From positions 437,501 to 501,500 of the forward strand of contig WPIO01000058.1 of assembly GCA_009760855.2 (NCBI GenBank): a stretch of DNA of 64,000 nt. The letters are read 5' to 3'. This document shows positions 23,480 to 33,230 of this stretch, in pieces. Source of the DNA: Cristatella mucedo. Its lineage: Eukaryota > Bryozoa > Phylactolaemata > Cristatellidae. The position numbers and the translations under genes are program-made. Numbering within the stretch: position 1 is the stretch's first letter; the number at the start of each line of letters is the position of its first letter. The notes under the pieces are model-generated. The model had not been told where the DNA came from and searched no databases. It saw only the letters and a list, made by a program, of their open reading frames with translations.

Positions 23480-24586
23480 CGTACAAGGCTGAGACCACAG
23501 GTCGATTATCTTTAGTACCAGATCTTGTTTTTCAGCATTCGGGGGTGTAGGTTGACCTACCGCATGCAAGTACCTCAGAAGGTGAAGTTTTTTAATCTTC
23601 TTTCTTTTAAGTAGTTGCCCACACGTCTCAGAGTAACATAGTACGACTGAAATCGCATCTAAAACCGTGAACAATTAGACTTCTCGATAAAATGGTATCC
23701 CGCGAACGAAACTAAACTAGTCACTCCAATCCATCAGTTTATCACAGCGAACAGCGTTCCTACTCATGGCGCCTCCTTCTAACACAAGGGCATACGGGCT
23801 ATAAAGTGAAACTGAGTAGTAAGCGAACTCATCACATGCAAGAAATGGTAAAAGAAAGTAATGCGAAAAAAGAGTAATGCTGAAAGAAAGAAATGCTACC
23901 TCTAAACGCACGGCAAGCCACGCAATAACAACTGCACCCAGCACTCTACGACGCTGCTGGCAGGCGCGGACGAAGACGAAGAAGAGGCAGATGACGGCGC
24001 CTGCACACACAGTCAAACCAAACCCTTGTCGAAAACAGGCACGCTGGATTCGTGAACGCCTATCGCATACACTCATGGCGATGCCTACGTGAATCCTAGC
24101 AATGTTTACCTACGTAACTACAATGGCTCAACAGGCACCAAAGACATGCACATTAAAACGGTGCGGGCTAGGCAAGCGAAGCGAGGAGGCACGCTTAAGA
24201 ATACACATAATTCATTTGTATAGCGCCCCAAGAGAACTTAGTCTCTATTCAGGCGCTTCACATGTGCCTCGGGGCTCGAGCACACGACCTCAGACAAGCC
24301 TTGGTCGGGGCGAGCACCTTAATTAACCGCTGGACCAAACCAGCTCAAAAATGAGACAACAGCACGAATTTCACGACGTCAAATTGATATACATACCTTC
24401 ACGGTCTAAAACCTGTACAACTTTGTTGGACACTGTGTCTGCCAAATTAAACAGCGCTTTTGGCGTAAGATCTTCCAGCAGAATACGAATCTGTTTTCTC
24501 TCGTGATCTGTGAGCATTGCGGCGGAGAGCTCTACGCTCCACGAGACCTTTCGGACCCCCTTTCGAGAGCATGCGCAGTCAAGCAT
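23480..24586 (-). CDS. two exons of an unidentified helical protein with a SAP-like segment (partial)
   Basis: Exon 1 is 24397-24586 on the minus strand, with ATG at 24584-24586 or, in a better context, at 24515-24517. It encodes MLTDHERKQIRILLEDL and ALFNLADTVSNKVVQVLDRE, then a GTATGT donor in phase 1. Exon 2 is 23480-23646, preceded by an ATTTCAG acceptor in the matching phase. It reads CYSETCGQLLKRKKIKK, LHLLRYLHAVGQPT and EKQDLVLKIIDLW, then a GTAAGG donor in phase 0. The second exon has a helix-turn-helix shape with L..LRYLH..G.PT....EKQDLV..I, similar to SAP-like segments in some E3 ligases (RNF34/RFFL type). I infer resemblance only. Downstream exons were not found with confidence. 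A CXXXXC pair in exon 2 might bind metal. Confidence 0.5.
23900..24076 (-). CDS. possible small membrane-protein exon inside the same intron
   Basis: ATG at 24074-24076 opens a frame with a hydrophobic segment (GLTVCAGAVICLFFVFV) flanked by Arg/Cys, then a possible GTAGCA donor after RLE at 23900. Its end phase (0) does not match exon 2 of the gene that surrounds it. It is either a separate start, an alternative exon, or chance. Confidence 0.2.
24190..24345 (-). mobile_element. SINE-2 (tRNA head, LINE-A-like 3' end)
   Basis: On the minus strand the tRNA-like head (GCTGGTTTGGTCCAGCGGTT, B-box-like GTGCTCGAGCC) is followed by GAAGCGCCTGAATAGAGACT and GGGGCGCTATACAAATGAAT, the same terminal hairpin layout as LINE-A. 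Confidence 0.75.
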
Positions 24587-24702
24587 TCGGAGTTCCCTTT
24601 CCGTTCAACCTTGAACTCATGAAGTAACTAGATGACGGCTGGACGTCAGACCTCCCTACCGGCGGTGGTGCGGCTGTGAGCGCCTGCGGCTTCTGACACT
24701 AA

Positions 24703-24941
24703 TGTACATGTTTCACATGTGGCTAAAAGACGCTGAAGCAGCGCAGCGTCGGACCACTAATGCAGATTACATTTCGTGTCGTCTGCTGCGATTGATTGGG
24801 CTCCCATATATGTGTCCGCTGAGAATAATAAAGGAGAGTCTCGTTTACTGTGCAGGTTCGACCGCTGTGTCTCCGTGAGACTCCTACCACAACAGCCACC
24901 GCTGGAGACACTATCACACAATAACTGGTAGCAGAGAATGG
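24703..24941 (+). mobile_element. probable LTR plus primer-binding site complementary to initiator tRNA-Met
   Basis: A stretch from TGTACATG (24703) to CACACA (24920) with AATAAA near 24828 has the layout of a short LTR. Five bases later, TGGTAGCAGAGAATGG (24926-24941) is complementary to the 3' end of animal initiator tRNA-Met (expected TGGTAGCAGAGGATGG, one difference). The matching 3' LTR was not seen. Confidence 0.5.
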
Positions 24942-24971
24942 TTTACTCGAGTCGAAAAGAGTACCAGACCT

Positions 24972-25105
24972 GCCGAGCTGGTTTGGTCCGGCGGTTAAGC
25001 TGCTCGCCTCGACCAAGATCTGGCTGAGGTCGTGGGCTCGAGCCCCGAGGCATATGTGAAGCACATGAATAGAGCTTAAGTTCTCTTGGGGCGCTATATA
25101 AATGA
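24972..25105 (+). mobile_element. SINE-2
   Basis: Same family as 24190-24345 in the opposite orientation, inserted in the leader of the LTR element. Head CTGGTTTGGTCCGGCGGTT, then AGAGCTTAAGTTCTCTTGGG and a CGCTATATAAATGAATTC end. Confidence 0.75.
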
Positions 25106-25125
25106 ATTCTATATATTTTATGGTC

Positions 25126-25442
25126 TAGATGGGACGCTTATACTGAGGTACAAAATGTTTAACGGCGTACCGCACTTTATGCCTTGGCTTCGAACGCTTG
25201 AAAAGGCCGTAGCAACGCTAAAGATTGTGATGCCGCTAAAGCATGTTATGCCAGTGTGCCTGAGCGATAACGCGATACACGGTTGGGGTGGTCAGCCGGC
25301 CGACATAAAGCAAGATTACCACAAGCTGCGAAACGAGTTAATTCTGACCTCGTGGTTGACGGATGAGGAGGCCGAGCTTGAGGCGAGAGGTTTCGGCTGG
25401 AGTAGGAGCAGCTCGCCGGAGCCGAGATCCGGACAAAGGTAG
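25126..25442 (+). pseudogene. probable gag remnant of the LTR element
   Basis: Open to 25442. The product reads FNGVPHFMPWLRTLEKAVATL, then LSDNAIHGWGG and KQDYHKLRNELILTSW. This F-G...W...LE spacing followed by an L...A block and a Y..L...L...F/W block is the general form of Ty3/gypsy-type and related gag capsid domains. Its place about 200 bp after the primer site supports that. No protease or RT follows; it is cut by SINE-1 at 25578. Confidence 0.35.
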
Positions 25443-25577
25443 GCGACGAGCTAGCTTCATCGCCGTTCGATACCTCCGTCAACTGCCCGTAACAGCCACA
25501 CCGACGAGCGGAACTCATTCAGCAGCCGCAGCTATCCGACTGCAATACCGGTGGAGGAAGCGGGTAATAAATAAATA

Positions 25578-25748
25578 AATCCTAGCTGATTAAACAGCCT
25601 CTTTTTGTTTAGCGACAGAAGAGCCTTTATGGCTATCACTACCGCTTGCAGTGGCGATAAGGAATCACCCACCGCAGGAATCGAACCCACGACCTCGGGA
25701 CCGAGGTCGTGAAAGCAACCGCCTTACATAGTGCGCCATCACGGCTCA
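25578..25748 (-). mobile_element. SINE-1
   Basis: Minus-strand copy with head (GTGAGCCGTGATGGCGCACT, GGTTCGATTCC B-box) and the typical end GACAGAAGAGCC / GAGGCTGTTTAATCAGC on the minus strand. Well preserved. Confidence 0.8.
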
Positions 25749-25771
25749 CCAATATGGGACCGCTTCCGAAA

Positions 25772-26236
25772 AAATAGCCACAACAGCCGAAGAACGCAAA
25801 AAACAACGCAAATGCGCAGCAGCAGCAGCAGCCAGAGACGAAGGAGGTGCAGCATGTGATGGCTTCCAGCGGCGAGGCGGTAGTGGTCAGTGACGAGGAG
25901 ATAGTAGCCTTCGGCAAGGCGCAGACGACCCAAGCGAACAACATCTCGGCGGCGAAGCGCCGCAGCGAGAGCGTCGTAGTGGCGGAGAGCGTATCGGCGG
26001 CAAACAGTGCCCGAGAGAGCGACGTCTCGGCCGCGGAGTGCAGCGGCGAGAGCTTTTTGGGGATGGAGAGCACTCGCACAAGTGACTCGACGCGGAGTAC
26101 AGGGGAGCGCCGCGAGATAGCGGTCAGCAGCGAGGCGATAGTAGCCTGTGACCACGCGCAGGCAGCCCATGAGAGCGACGTCTTGGCTGCAAAGCGTAGC
26201 AGCGAGAGCGTCGCGGTGGCAGCGAAATGCGAATGA
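25772..26236 (+). pseudogene. low-complexity frame with an internal 38-residue repeat
   Basis: Open from after a TAG at about 25777 to a stop at 26234-26236. A Gln run is followed by two diverged copies of one unit: EAVVVSDEEIVAFGKAQ with SAAKRRSESVVVAE, and later EIAVSSEAIVACDHAQ with LAAKRSSESVAVAA, with shorter pieces between them. Rich in A, S, E and R. I recognise no family. It may be part of a mobile element. Confidence 0.3.
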
Positions 26237-26249
26237 AATGAATTGAAGT

Positions 26250-26531
26250 ATACCATACAATTTTAAATGTATTTATAGCTCTTGGAGTTACTATGTATTT
26301 ACTATATACTCTAGTTCATATATATCTAATGTTACTGATCTAGCTCATGTAGTGCCAATATTTGCAGCGGCGTCAGCAATACTAATATCTATTGATGGGA
26401 TTCTTTCAGAGATTGATAAAAGAAAAAAGAACATCTCCTGTGAGAAATTTTAAGTTTACTTCAAGAATAGCAGATGCCTTATCAGATAATTTTTTAACAA
26501 AAGAAGAATTTCAAGATATAATAAAAGAGTC
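26250..26531 (+). pseudogene. Polinton/Maverick-like gene remnant (short membrane-type protein)
   Basis: AT-rich, unlike its left neighbour. One frame gives DLAHVVPIFAAASAILISI plus DGILSEIDKRKK, then with a frame change FKFTSRIADALSDNFLTKEE and FQDIIKES. When the LINE-B insertion (26532-29196) is mentally left out, the frame closes a few codons later and faces the integrase remnant on the other strand. The link to Polintons rests on that neighbour; the product itself is unassigned. Confidence 0.35.
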
Positions 26532-27964
26532 TAATGTAATGTAATGTATCTCCGTATTTAACTCCAAAGTCATAAAGACCATGCGGGTGTTACGCAGGAG
26601 AGTTTTGTATAGAGCACTCACAGCGTAAGTGGCTTTTGGTACGCATTCGGTAGCCAACAGACTTCGTCTCGCGCAACAAAAGGAGAGTGGGAAGCGTAGC
26701 AGAGTCAGGAGAGCAGTTGAGGTAGTGAGTAGCATTGAAGTAGCAGCTCAGGACCGCTGAAAAGGATGAGCCATAATCGGTAGCAGGAGAGTAGTTGTCG
26801 TTGCGTAAGAATTGTGGGAGGGAGTTCCACAGTCTAGGACCTGCAGAGCTAAAGCTTCTGCCGCCAACGGTCTTTAAGCGGAGGAATGAGACAGCTAAGT
26901 TATGGTCCACACAGGACCTGAGGGCGCGAACAGGCTGAAACTGGTGCAGCAGTTCAGCTAGGTACGAAGGAGCCAAGCCATGGCGGGCCTTGTGGGTCAG
27001 CGTAAGAACTTGGCTCTGTATCCTTTGATCAACCGGCATCTATCTTAGCTCTTTTAGCAAAGGAGACACGTGCTCAAACCTCTTGGATTTGAAGACTAGC
27101 CTTGCAGCCATATTCATAGTCAGCTGCAGTGGCATAATAGCTTTCTTTGGTAGCCCATCCAAAAGGTAATTACAATAATCAAGCCGAGACAGAACTAAGG
27201 AGCTAGTTAAACTTTTTACAAGCCACTGTGGAAGACAGCTCCTAATCTTGAATAGGGATTGGACGTGATGGCTAGCTGTAGAAGCAGTCTTCTGAATGAA
27301 GCTTTTGAAATTGAGGCAGCTGTCGAAAATGACACCTAAATTTTGAGCACGTGGTGATGGTCGCACAATAGCATCACCTATTAGAAGAGCAAGGCCTTTT
27401 AATCCAGCCACACGCTTAGGGTGTCCTATGAGCAGCAGTTTAGATTTATCGTCATTTAATTTTAGAAAGTTTTCCGACATCCAGGATCGAATATCGGCAA
27501 GGCAAGCATTCAGTTTTTAAGTTGCTGCAGCACATTCCGACGGTTTGAATGACAAATACAACTGAGTATCGTCAGCATAAAAGTGATATCCTATTCCATT
27601 GGGCATTAATAACTTTTCCCAGAGGTTGAGTATAAATCGAGAACAGCAAGGGACCGAGTACAGACCCTTGAGGGAACTCCGATCTCGTGTGTGAGACCTG
27701 ACCCCCACACGACACGGATTGAACACGATCAGACAAGTACGATATAAATCATGCCAGTGCTTCGTCTGCCAGACCGATCGCTGTTCTCAATCGTTCAAGC
27801 AAAACATCTTGATCAATGGTGTCGAAGGCAGCAGACACATCGAGCAGAACTAGGACAGTGACATTACCGTCGTCGTTGCCACATAGAATGTCATTGTTAA
27901 CACGGAGGAGAGCAGTTTCAGTGGAGTGCTGCCTCTTGAACCCTGATTGAAATGCTTCTGACAT

Positions 27965-28355
27965 TTCATAATAATAATAACAATAATGCACTTGATAAAG
28001 CGCCCTTAGAGAACTCATTCTCTCTCTAGGCGCTTTAAATTTGCTGCAAAGGAAAATGCAATTGAACGGTGAGTAATATCATGCTTGATAAACAAACAAA
28101 ATGAATAACATGGTTAGGGGTGACATGCACAGGGTCAGCATGCAAATATGGCTAGTGGCAGCATGCACAGTGTCAGCACGCATAAGCACATGAAGGACGA
28201 ATCATAGAAACTCACTAAATACTGTCCTAAATAGGTGTGTTTTTCAAGTTCTTTTTAAATGTGGTCAGGTCAGGTGATGTTCTGACGCAGGTCGGGAGGG
28301 AGTTCCAGGCTTTGGGAGCGTACGAACTAAATGCACGGTCTCCAAGGAATTTGAG
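27965..28355 (-). mobile_element. LINE-A, 5'-truncated, inserted in LINE-B
   Basis: (ATT)n tail, hairpin and 3' untranslated region, ending within the last codons of the LINE-A ORF. LINE-B sequence resumes at about 28356. TTTCAT occurs at both edges and fits a 6-bp target duplication. Confidence 0.8.
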
Positions 28356-28756
28356 GTTTCATTCTTTTCAATATGTTCAGCCAGCTGCGTAGCAACAATT
28401 TTTTCAAGAATCTTTGACGAGAAAGGAAAGTGGGCGATAGTTTTCAAGGACATCTGTGTCTAATTCAGGCTTTTTAAGTATGGGTTTAACGATTTCCGAT
28501 TTGAAGGACTAGGGGACGACCCCCTTTCCCAGAGAAGCTCTACAAATCTTGGTTATGGCAGGGCTAAGTTGGACTGCTAGTGAAGACCACAGAGATGAAG
28601 GTATAGGGTCTTCAGGAGACGAGCTCTTTTTGCTAGACCTTATTATGGTAGCCACATCGCATGCAAAAACCTCGGAGAACCTTGTAAGGAAGGTCACAGG
28701 TTGTGGACCCACGATTGCTTTAGTCGGAGGGGGCTTAATAGAGGCACGAATGTGAT

Positions 28757-28920
28757 GGCACACTAGGTTAGGCGGTTGCTTTCACGACCTCAGTCCCGAG
28801 GTCATGGGTTTGATTCCTGCGGTGGGCGATTCTTTATCGCCACTGCGAGTGGTGGTAATAGCCTTAAAGGCTCTTCTGTCGCTATACAAAAAGAGGCTGT
28901 TTAATCAGCTAGGATTTTTT
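28757..28920 (+). mobile_element. SINE-1 inserted in LINE-B
   Basis: Complete family form: head with ACTAGGTTAGGCGGTTGC, TTGATTCC B-box region, body CTTTATCGCCACTGCGAGTG, end AAAAAGAGGCTGTTTAATCA and a T-rich tail. LINE-B continues on both sides. Confidence 0.8.
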
Positions 28921-29203
28921 TAATGGGCACAACTCTTTTAGCAAAGAATGCTGAAAATCTTTCGGCTGAGCCCTTGATATCTTGGGAGTCAGACCTCTCA
29001 GCATTGGCCCGTAAATGGTTTACTGTTTTATAAATCTGTTTAGGGTCCAACTGGTAGGAATTCAGCTTTCGGATGAAACAAGACTAATGAAGCTGATCAA
29101 AGAGAAACTAATTCTGATAGAGCACTTGCAGCTCTTCCCTAACAAAACTTCTCTTAATATCATTTAGAAAAACACAACTGGCTGGTCTTTCATTACAAGA
29201 GTC

Positions 29204-29611
29204 CTTGCTATAATATGATTAGTTAGCTCCATATTGAATCAGTGGCTCTTCTTCTTTTTTCATCTCCTTTTTCACCCGGTTCTAGCAAGCATCCAACAGT
29301 AGTATTAAGTACTAATTGCTTTTCATATTTTCCTACTTTTTTGTGATGTTTTGGTTTCTTAATTTATTTTCTTTTTTTTTTATAGCTTCAGCTGGTTCTT
29401 CTCCTATTGCTCTGTAACACTTTATTGTGTACACTATTATTGTAACACTATTATTCAAGTTATCTAATATTTTCGCAAGTTTTCTATCCATTCTCTGTTT
29501 CTAATGTTACCTCATCTACTTGGACTCTCTAATTACTTCTCATATTGCGCAATAAAAGCTCTTTCTGCTATAATTCTATTCATTTTCTCAACTAGTGCAA
29601 CATTCTTTTAA
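29204..29611 (-). pseudogene. Polinton/Maverick-type integrase, C-terminal remnant
   Basis: The minus-strand translation gives VEKMNRIIAERAFIAQYE (29595-29541), REWIENLRKYLDNLNNSVT (about 29498-29440), CYRAIGEEPAEAIKKK (about 29418-29370) and LEPGEKGDEKRRRATDSIW (about 29291-29230). This series is characteristic of the end of the RVE-type integrases of Polinton/Maverick elements: the catalytic Glu region VE+FNR, the W+E.L...+..LN segment, P.EA, then a PGE...RRRATD.+W block. Stops and frame changes make it dead. The catalytic Asp residues would lie beyond the LINE-A insertion at 29612 and were not found. Confidence 0.6.
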
Positions 29612-30196
29612 ATAATAATAAGAATAATTATGCACTTGATAAAGCACCCTCAGATAACTAAATCTCTTTCTAGGCACCTTACATTTTCTGCACAGGGAAA
29701 CGCAATTTAATGGTGAGTTATACCATGCTTGAGTAGATCTGAGAGAAAGTAGGAGAGTAGATCTGAGAGAAAGGCTGGAGCCAAAGAATGAAGTGACCTA
29801 AAAGTGAGCGACATAACCTTGAAGTCGATCCTTTGCTTGACTGTTAGCCAGTGCAGGTCGGCGAGAAGTGTTGTGATGTGGCAACTGCCACGCTCACGAC
29901 AGACAAGCCTAGCTGCAGAGTTTTGCACCAGCTGTAAGCGCCTGATTGCACATGCCGGTAGGCCAGCAAGCAGTGAGTTACAGAAGTCAAGACGAGATGT
30001 CGCAATTGCATGGACCAACTTAGACGCGGTATGCTTATCTAAACAAGCCCGAATTTGAGCAATGTTATGTAGCTGAAAGTAGGCAGACTTGACTGTGGAG
30101 CTGATGTGGTCTTCTAACAAGAGGTCATTTTGGAGCACGGCACCTAGATTTTGAGCTAATTCAACAGGAGATATGCTGACAGAGCCATTTTGAGCG
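29612..30196 (-). mobile_element. LINE-A 3' fragment
   Basis: (ATT)n-like tail, hairpin and C-terminal codons (frame 29707-30330). The LINE part ends near 30196; the frame runs on into 45 codons of other origin (MSFHNRVRNSFPAEA..., IGFDEHGVSKKFCDEARHF) that I cannot assign, perhaps part of the invaded element. Confidence 0.7.
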
Positions 30197-30334
30197 TCAA
30201 AGCTACTGTTTCTAAAATGCCTAGCTTCATCACAAAATTTTTTACTGACACCGTGTTCATCGAAACCAATATTTATAAGACGCCTTGCCTCTGCTGGGAA
30301 AGAATTTCTTACCCTATTGTGAAAAGACATTTAT

Positions 30335-30629
30335 TTACTATATAAGGTAGTACAATTTTGTTTAATATAATTGTCTCTCTGACGCTTTAGTTTACATAGG
30401 TCTCAAACAGATTTTCAAAAACATTTAAATATAATATAAAGAGAAACCAAAAGGGCTGCTGATGTGCTTTTAACGCTATGAATTTTAAATTCTCGAGCAA
30501 AATGATCCATTAATGTTTATTTTTGCATTTTACGCTATGCATTTTAAAAATCTCGAGCAGACCTGCGAGAGAATGAAAAATGTGTGACGTAAAAGGTAAA
30601 AATAAAAATCAGGTCGAGACAGAGTTACA
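30335..30629. other. AT-rich, diverged duplication
   Basis: Two similar blocks about 75 bp apart: AACGCTATGAATTTTAAATT + CTCGAGC (near 30468-30500) and ACGCTATGCATTTTAAAAAT + CTCGAGC (near 30530-30560). No gene seen. Confidence 0.45.
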
Positions 30630-30830
30630 AGTAACAAAGTTACAACGTTACGACGAATAAACATCCCATTTTTAAGAATTTGCTCTAACCGCCTCAATAT
30701 ACTCCTGCCTACGAATGTAAGCCATTTTTTGTTTTGGCCGTGGGGTGTATTTGACGAGCCCCAGGGTTTTGATTGGTAGGCTGGACCAGCATGAAGCCTA
30801 AAAGTTGAGACAGAGTCTACATCTGGTTGC
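30630..30830 (+). mobile_element. MITE-1, partial degenerate copy
   Basis: Shares CATCCCAT, GCTC.AACC.CCT.., ATATACTC...CCTACGAATG and TGGTAGGCTGGACCA with the full copy at 35012-35700 in the same orientation. Confidence 0.6.
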
Positions 30831-30834
30831 TAAT

Positions 30835-32100
30835 CGAACTGCGATACAGCTGCCGTTTCCAATATAAGCGCTGCACAACTGCGCTCTTGATTAAAAATTA
30901 TAGAAAATTGTTTTCACGGTTTACCCACAAAACTTAGTGCAAGTGTGGACGCGAACTCTCACGAAATGATCTCCAATTTCCCGGACTGACTTGCAATATT
31001 GAGCTGCTATATTGCTGCAGTTTCCACAATAGGCATTATGAAATTGTGGTTTTAATTCCATATTGTTGACGAAAGTCTGCTGTCGGGCTTAATAACCAAA
31101 TTTAATGGCATATCGCATGGGAATTCTCGTTATATGACCTAGTATAGCTCTGGCAGACCAACCTCTTTTCATAATTGAACTGCGATACAGCTGCCATTTC
31201 TACGATAGGCTTCGCCCAACCGAGGTTTCGAATTCATGTCATAGTAAACAAGACTTCGAGTCTACTCAGAAAGTTTAGTGTTTCTTGCGCATGCGCGTTC
31301 TCATACAGTGGCCTCCAATGGCTCGGTCCACTCAGTGTACAATTGCGAACAGCGATATAGCTGCCGTTGACATAAAAAGCGTCACGCACCTGCGGCTTTG
31401 ATTCTACGCATCCTACAAACCTCAAATCCTGTGGAGACCGTGCATTTAGTTTGTATGCTCCCAAAGCCTAGAACTCACTCCCGACTTCCGTCACGACATC
31501 CCCGACTTGACAACATTTAAAAAGAAATTAAAAACACACATATTTATGAAAGCATTTATTGGGTTCCTGTGATTCGTCCTTCATATGCTTATGCGTGCTG
31601 ACACTGTGCATGCTGCCACTAACCACACTTGCTGCTGACCCTGTGCATGTCATCGGAGGACATGCAAGTAGTCACGTCATGGCCTCCGATGGCCCCGCCA
31701 GCTAGCCTCTTTACATAATTGAACGGCGATATAGCTTCAATTTCTAAAATTAGCGCTACGTAACTACGATTTTGATTACAGATTATCGAAGACAGTGTTC
31801 TGAGTTCGCTAACAAAATTTTATAGCTCAGCACATAGGCGTTTTAATTCTATGGCCTTCAATCGGCTGAGCCAGCCAACCTTGCTACGTTTTCAAACTGC
31901 GGTACAGCTGCTATTCCCACAATCAGCTTTGAGAAACTTCGGTTTTAATTCCATATTATAGAAAACTATGTTCCAAGTTCACGGACTAAGTTTCAAAGCA
32001 CAGCGCTTGACCGATCTTGTGCTAAGGCCTCCGGTGGTCCCAGCCAGCCAGCATACCTACTCATTCGAACTAAGATGCAGCTGCCGTTTTGCTACACTCA
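30835..32100 (+). repeat. degenerate tandem satellite, about 172-bp period
   Basis: A GAACTGCGATACAGCTGCC-like landmark recurs at about 30835, 31001, 31177, 31346, 31721, 31894 and 32067. Spacings are 166, 176, 169, (375), 173 and 173. The 375-bp gap contains a LINE-A fragment (31415-31655). Between landmarks, blocks such as GGTTTTAATTCCATATT and TGGCCTCCGATGGC also recur. Confidence 0.7.
31415..31655 (+). mobile_element. LINE-A fragment inside the satellite
   Basis: Runs from the SFGDRAF-like block to the TGTGCATGTCA of the 3' untranslated region, without hairpin or tail, so it is truncated at both ends. Confidence 0.7.
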
Positions 32101-32762
32101 AAGCCAAGAGCAAGCCACGTGGAAAACCCCGGACACGACCTTGGCAGCAGGTAAGCATGCGGTGGAATCCACCTTGGCAGTCGAGGTGCACCGATGTGAG
32201 GCACTTGCTAAACTGGCTCTGGGAAGCTCACATGCGCGAGAGGTACGAAACAAATACACAACCGCAGATAAAGTTGTTCGATAAAGTTGTATCTTTAAGG
32301 ACAAACGAATTGAGAGCTTATGCCCCGCGATCCTATGAGATGCTGCCCATGCCGCTCGCACGATCATAGTGCGCTTGGCGTACCTCAAAGATCTACTTGG
32401 TCCACTTTTTTTAAGTATTTATTCTCTCCCTCAAGCTGATGTAATTTCCAATCATAATCTACGCTCTCAGAAAGTGCAAGCGAGTGGGTGCATTGACGTC
32501 CGTAAGCCTAAGCTGTAAGGCCCCTTCATCGTACGACTCGAGACAGGGCAGCCGAACAGAGATTTAGTATTGCATAGTAAACGTGGTTTAGGTCTAATCC
32601 GCCATGCGAGAGCCCAGGCGACCCAGCTCCGGCAGGGAACAAATCGGAGCAGGGCCGTTAGCCGGGTAGTCAGATACTGGTCAAAGCTCAAGACTTTTTG
32701 TCAGAGGTACTGGTATCCATATGTTTTCTTTTTTCCTTATAACTTGGTACATTTAGAATGCA
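32101..32762. other. no gene assigned
   Basis: Open frames at 31968-32369 and 32075-32284 cross from satellite into unique sequence. Their products (for example AVESTLAVEVHRCEALAKLA) look coding-like but are unrecognised and lack splice evidence. Confidence 0.35.
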
Positions 32763-33230
32763 TGTAAGCTCCCATGAATGCGGTGCGTTAGGGTTAAGAC
32801 ATGCGAACCTAGCTGACCAATGCTAAGGTCTTATTAATGTGCGAGACAGCATGATACCACAGCCAAACACGTTTGCCAAGTCACGCTTTGCTAGAAATCG
32901 CCAAAAGTTTCGTTTAAATTTAAGTAATTGCTTTCCCATTAGATCTGCAGTAGTTTGTGTTCAAGGTTCGCAACTACAATGACATTTTAACTCCAACTAG
33001 GTCCGCTGCATCGTGACAACCTACTAACCTGCGGAAGTGGCCGAAGGAGAATAGCGGAGCTAATCTTAGACTTACTGGTTCTCGCGGATTACTATCAGTC
33101 ATCGTGGCGATTAGTTGCTGCATAGCTTTATGCGATTGTCAATAAACTGCCTGTCGTGTTTCTATTTGATTTTATAATGTGCGACTGCTCACACAAATAC
33201 TCATGCGCAAAGATGGTGACGAGGACGGGA
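32763..33230 (+). mobile_element. probable LTR plus primer-binding site complementary to tRNA-Ser
   Basis: Candidate LTR from TGTAAGC (32763) to GCGCA (about 33209), with AATAAA at about 33141. TGGTGACGAGGACGGGA (33214-33230) is complementary to an animal tRNA-Ser 3' end with two differences (expected TGGCGACGAGGATGGGA). Several Mag-like Ty3/gypsy elements use tRNA-Ser. The left boundary is uncertain and the 3' LTR was not found. Confidence 0.45.

Larger units (their letters stand above)
26532..29196 (-). mobile_element. LINE-B copy with target duplication AAGAGTC, itself interrupted
   Basis: Minus-strand LINE-B from its (ATTAC)n-like tail at 26532 to a 5' truncation at 29196. It is flanked by AAGAGTC at 26525-26531 and 29197-29203. 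Frames: C-terminus 26590-27039, the LIGHPKRVAGLKG block 27040-27480, palm remnants 27517-28018. It is split by LINE-A at 27965-28355 and SINE-1 at 28757-28920. The catalytic YADD box is visible near 27570 ([12 protein letters not shown]), but frames are broken. Confidence 0.8.

Noticed and set aside
23717-24076. 119-codon minus-strand membrane protein as an exon of the SAP-like gene
   Set aside because: Its donor phase does not match the next exon, while the flanking exons join each other in phase without it. Kept only as a low-confidence entry.
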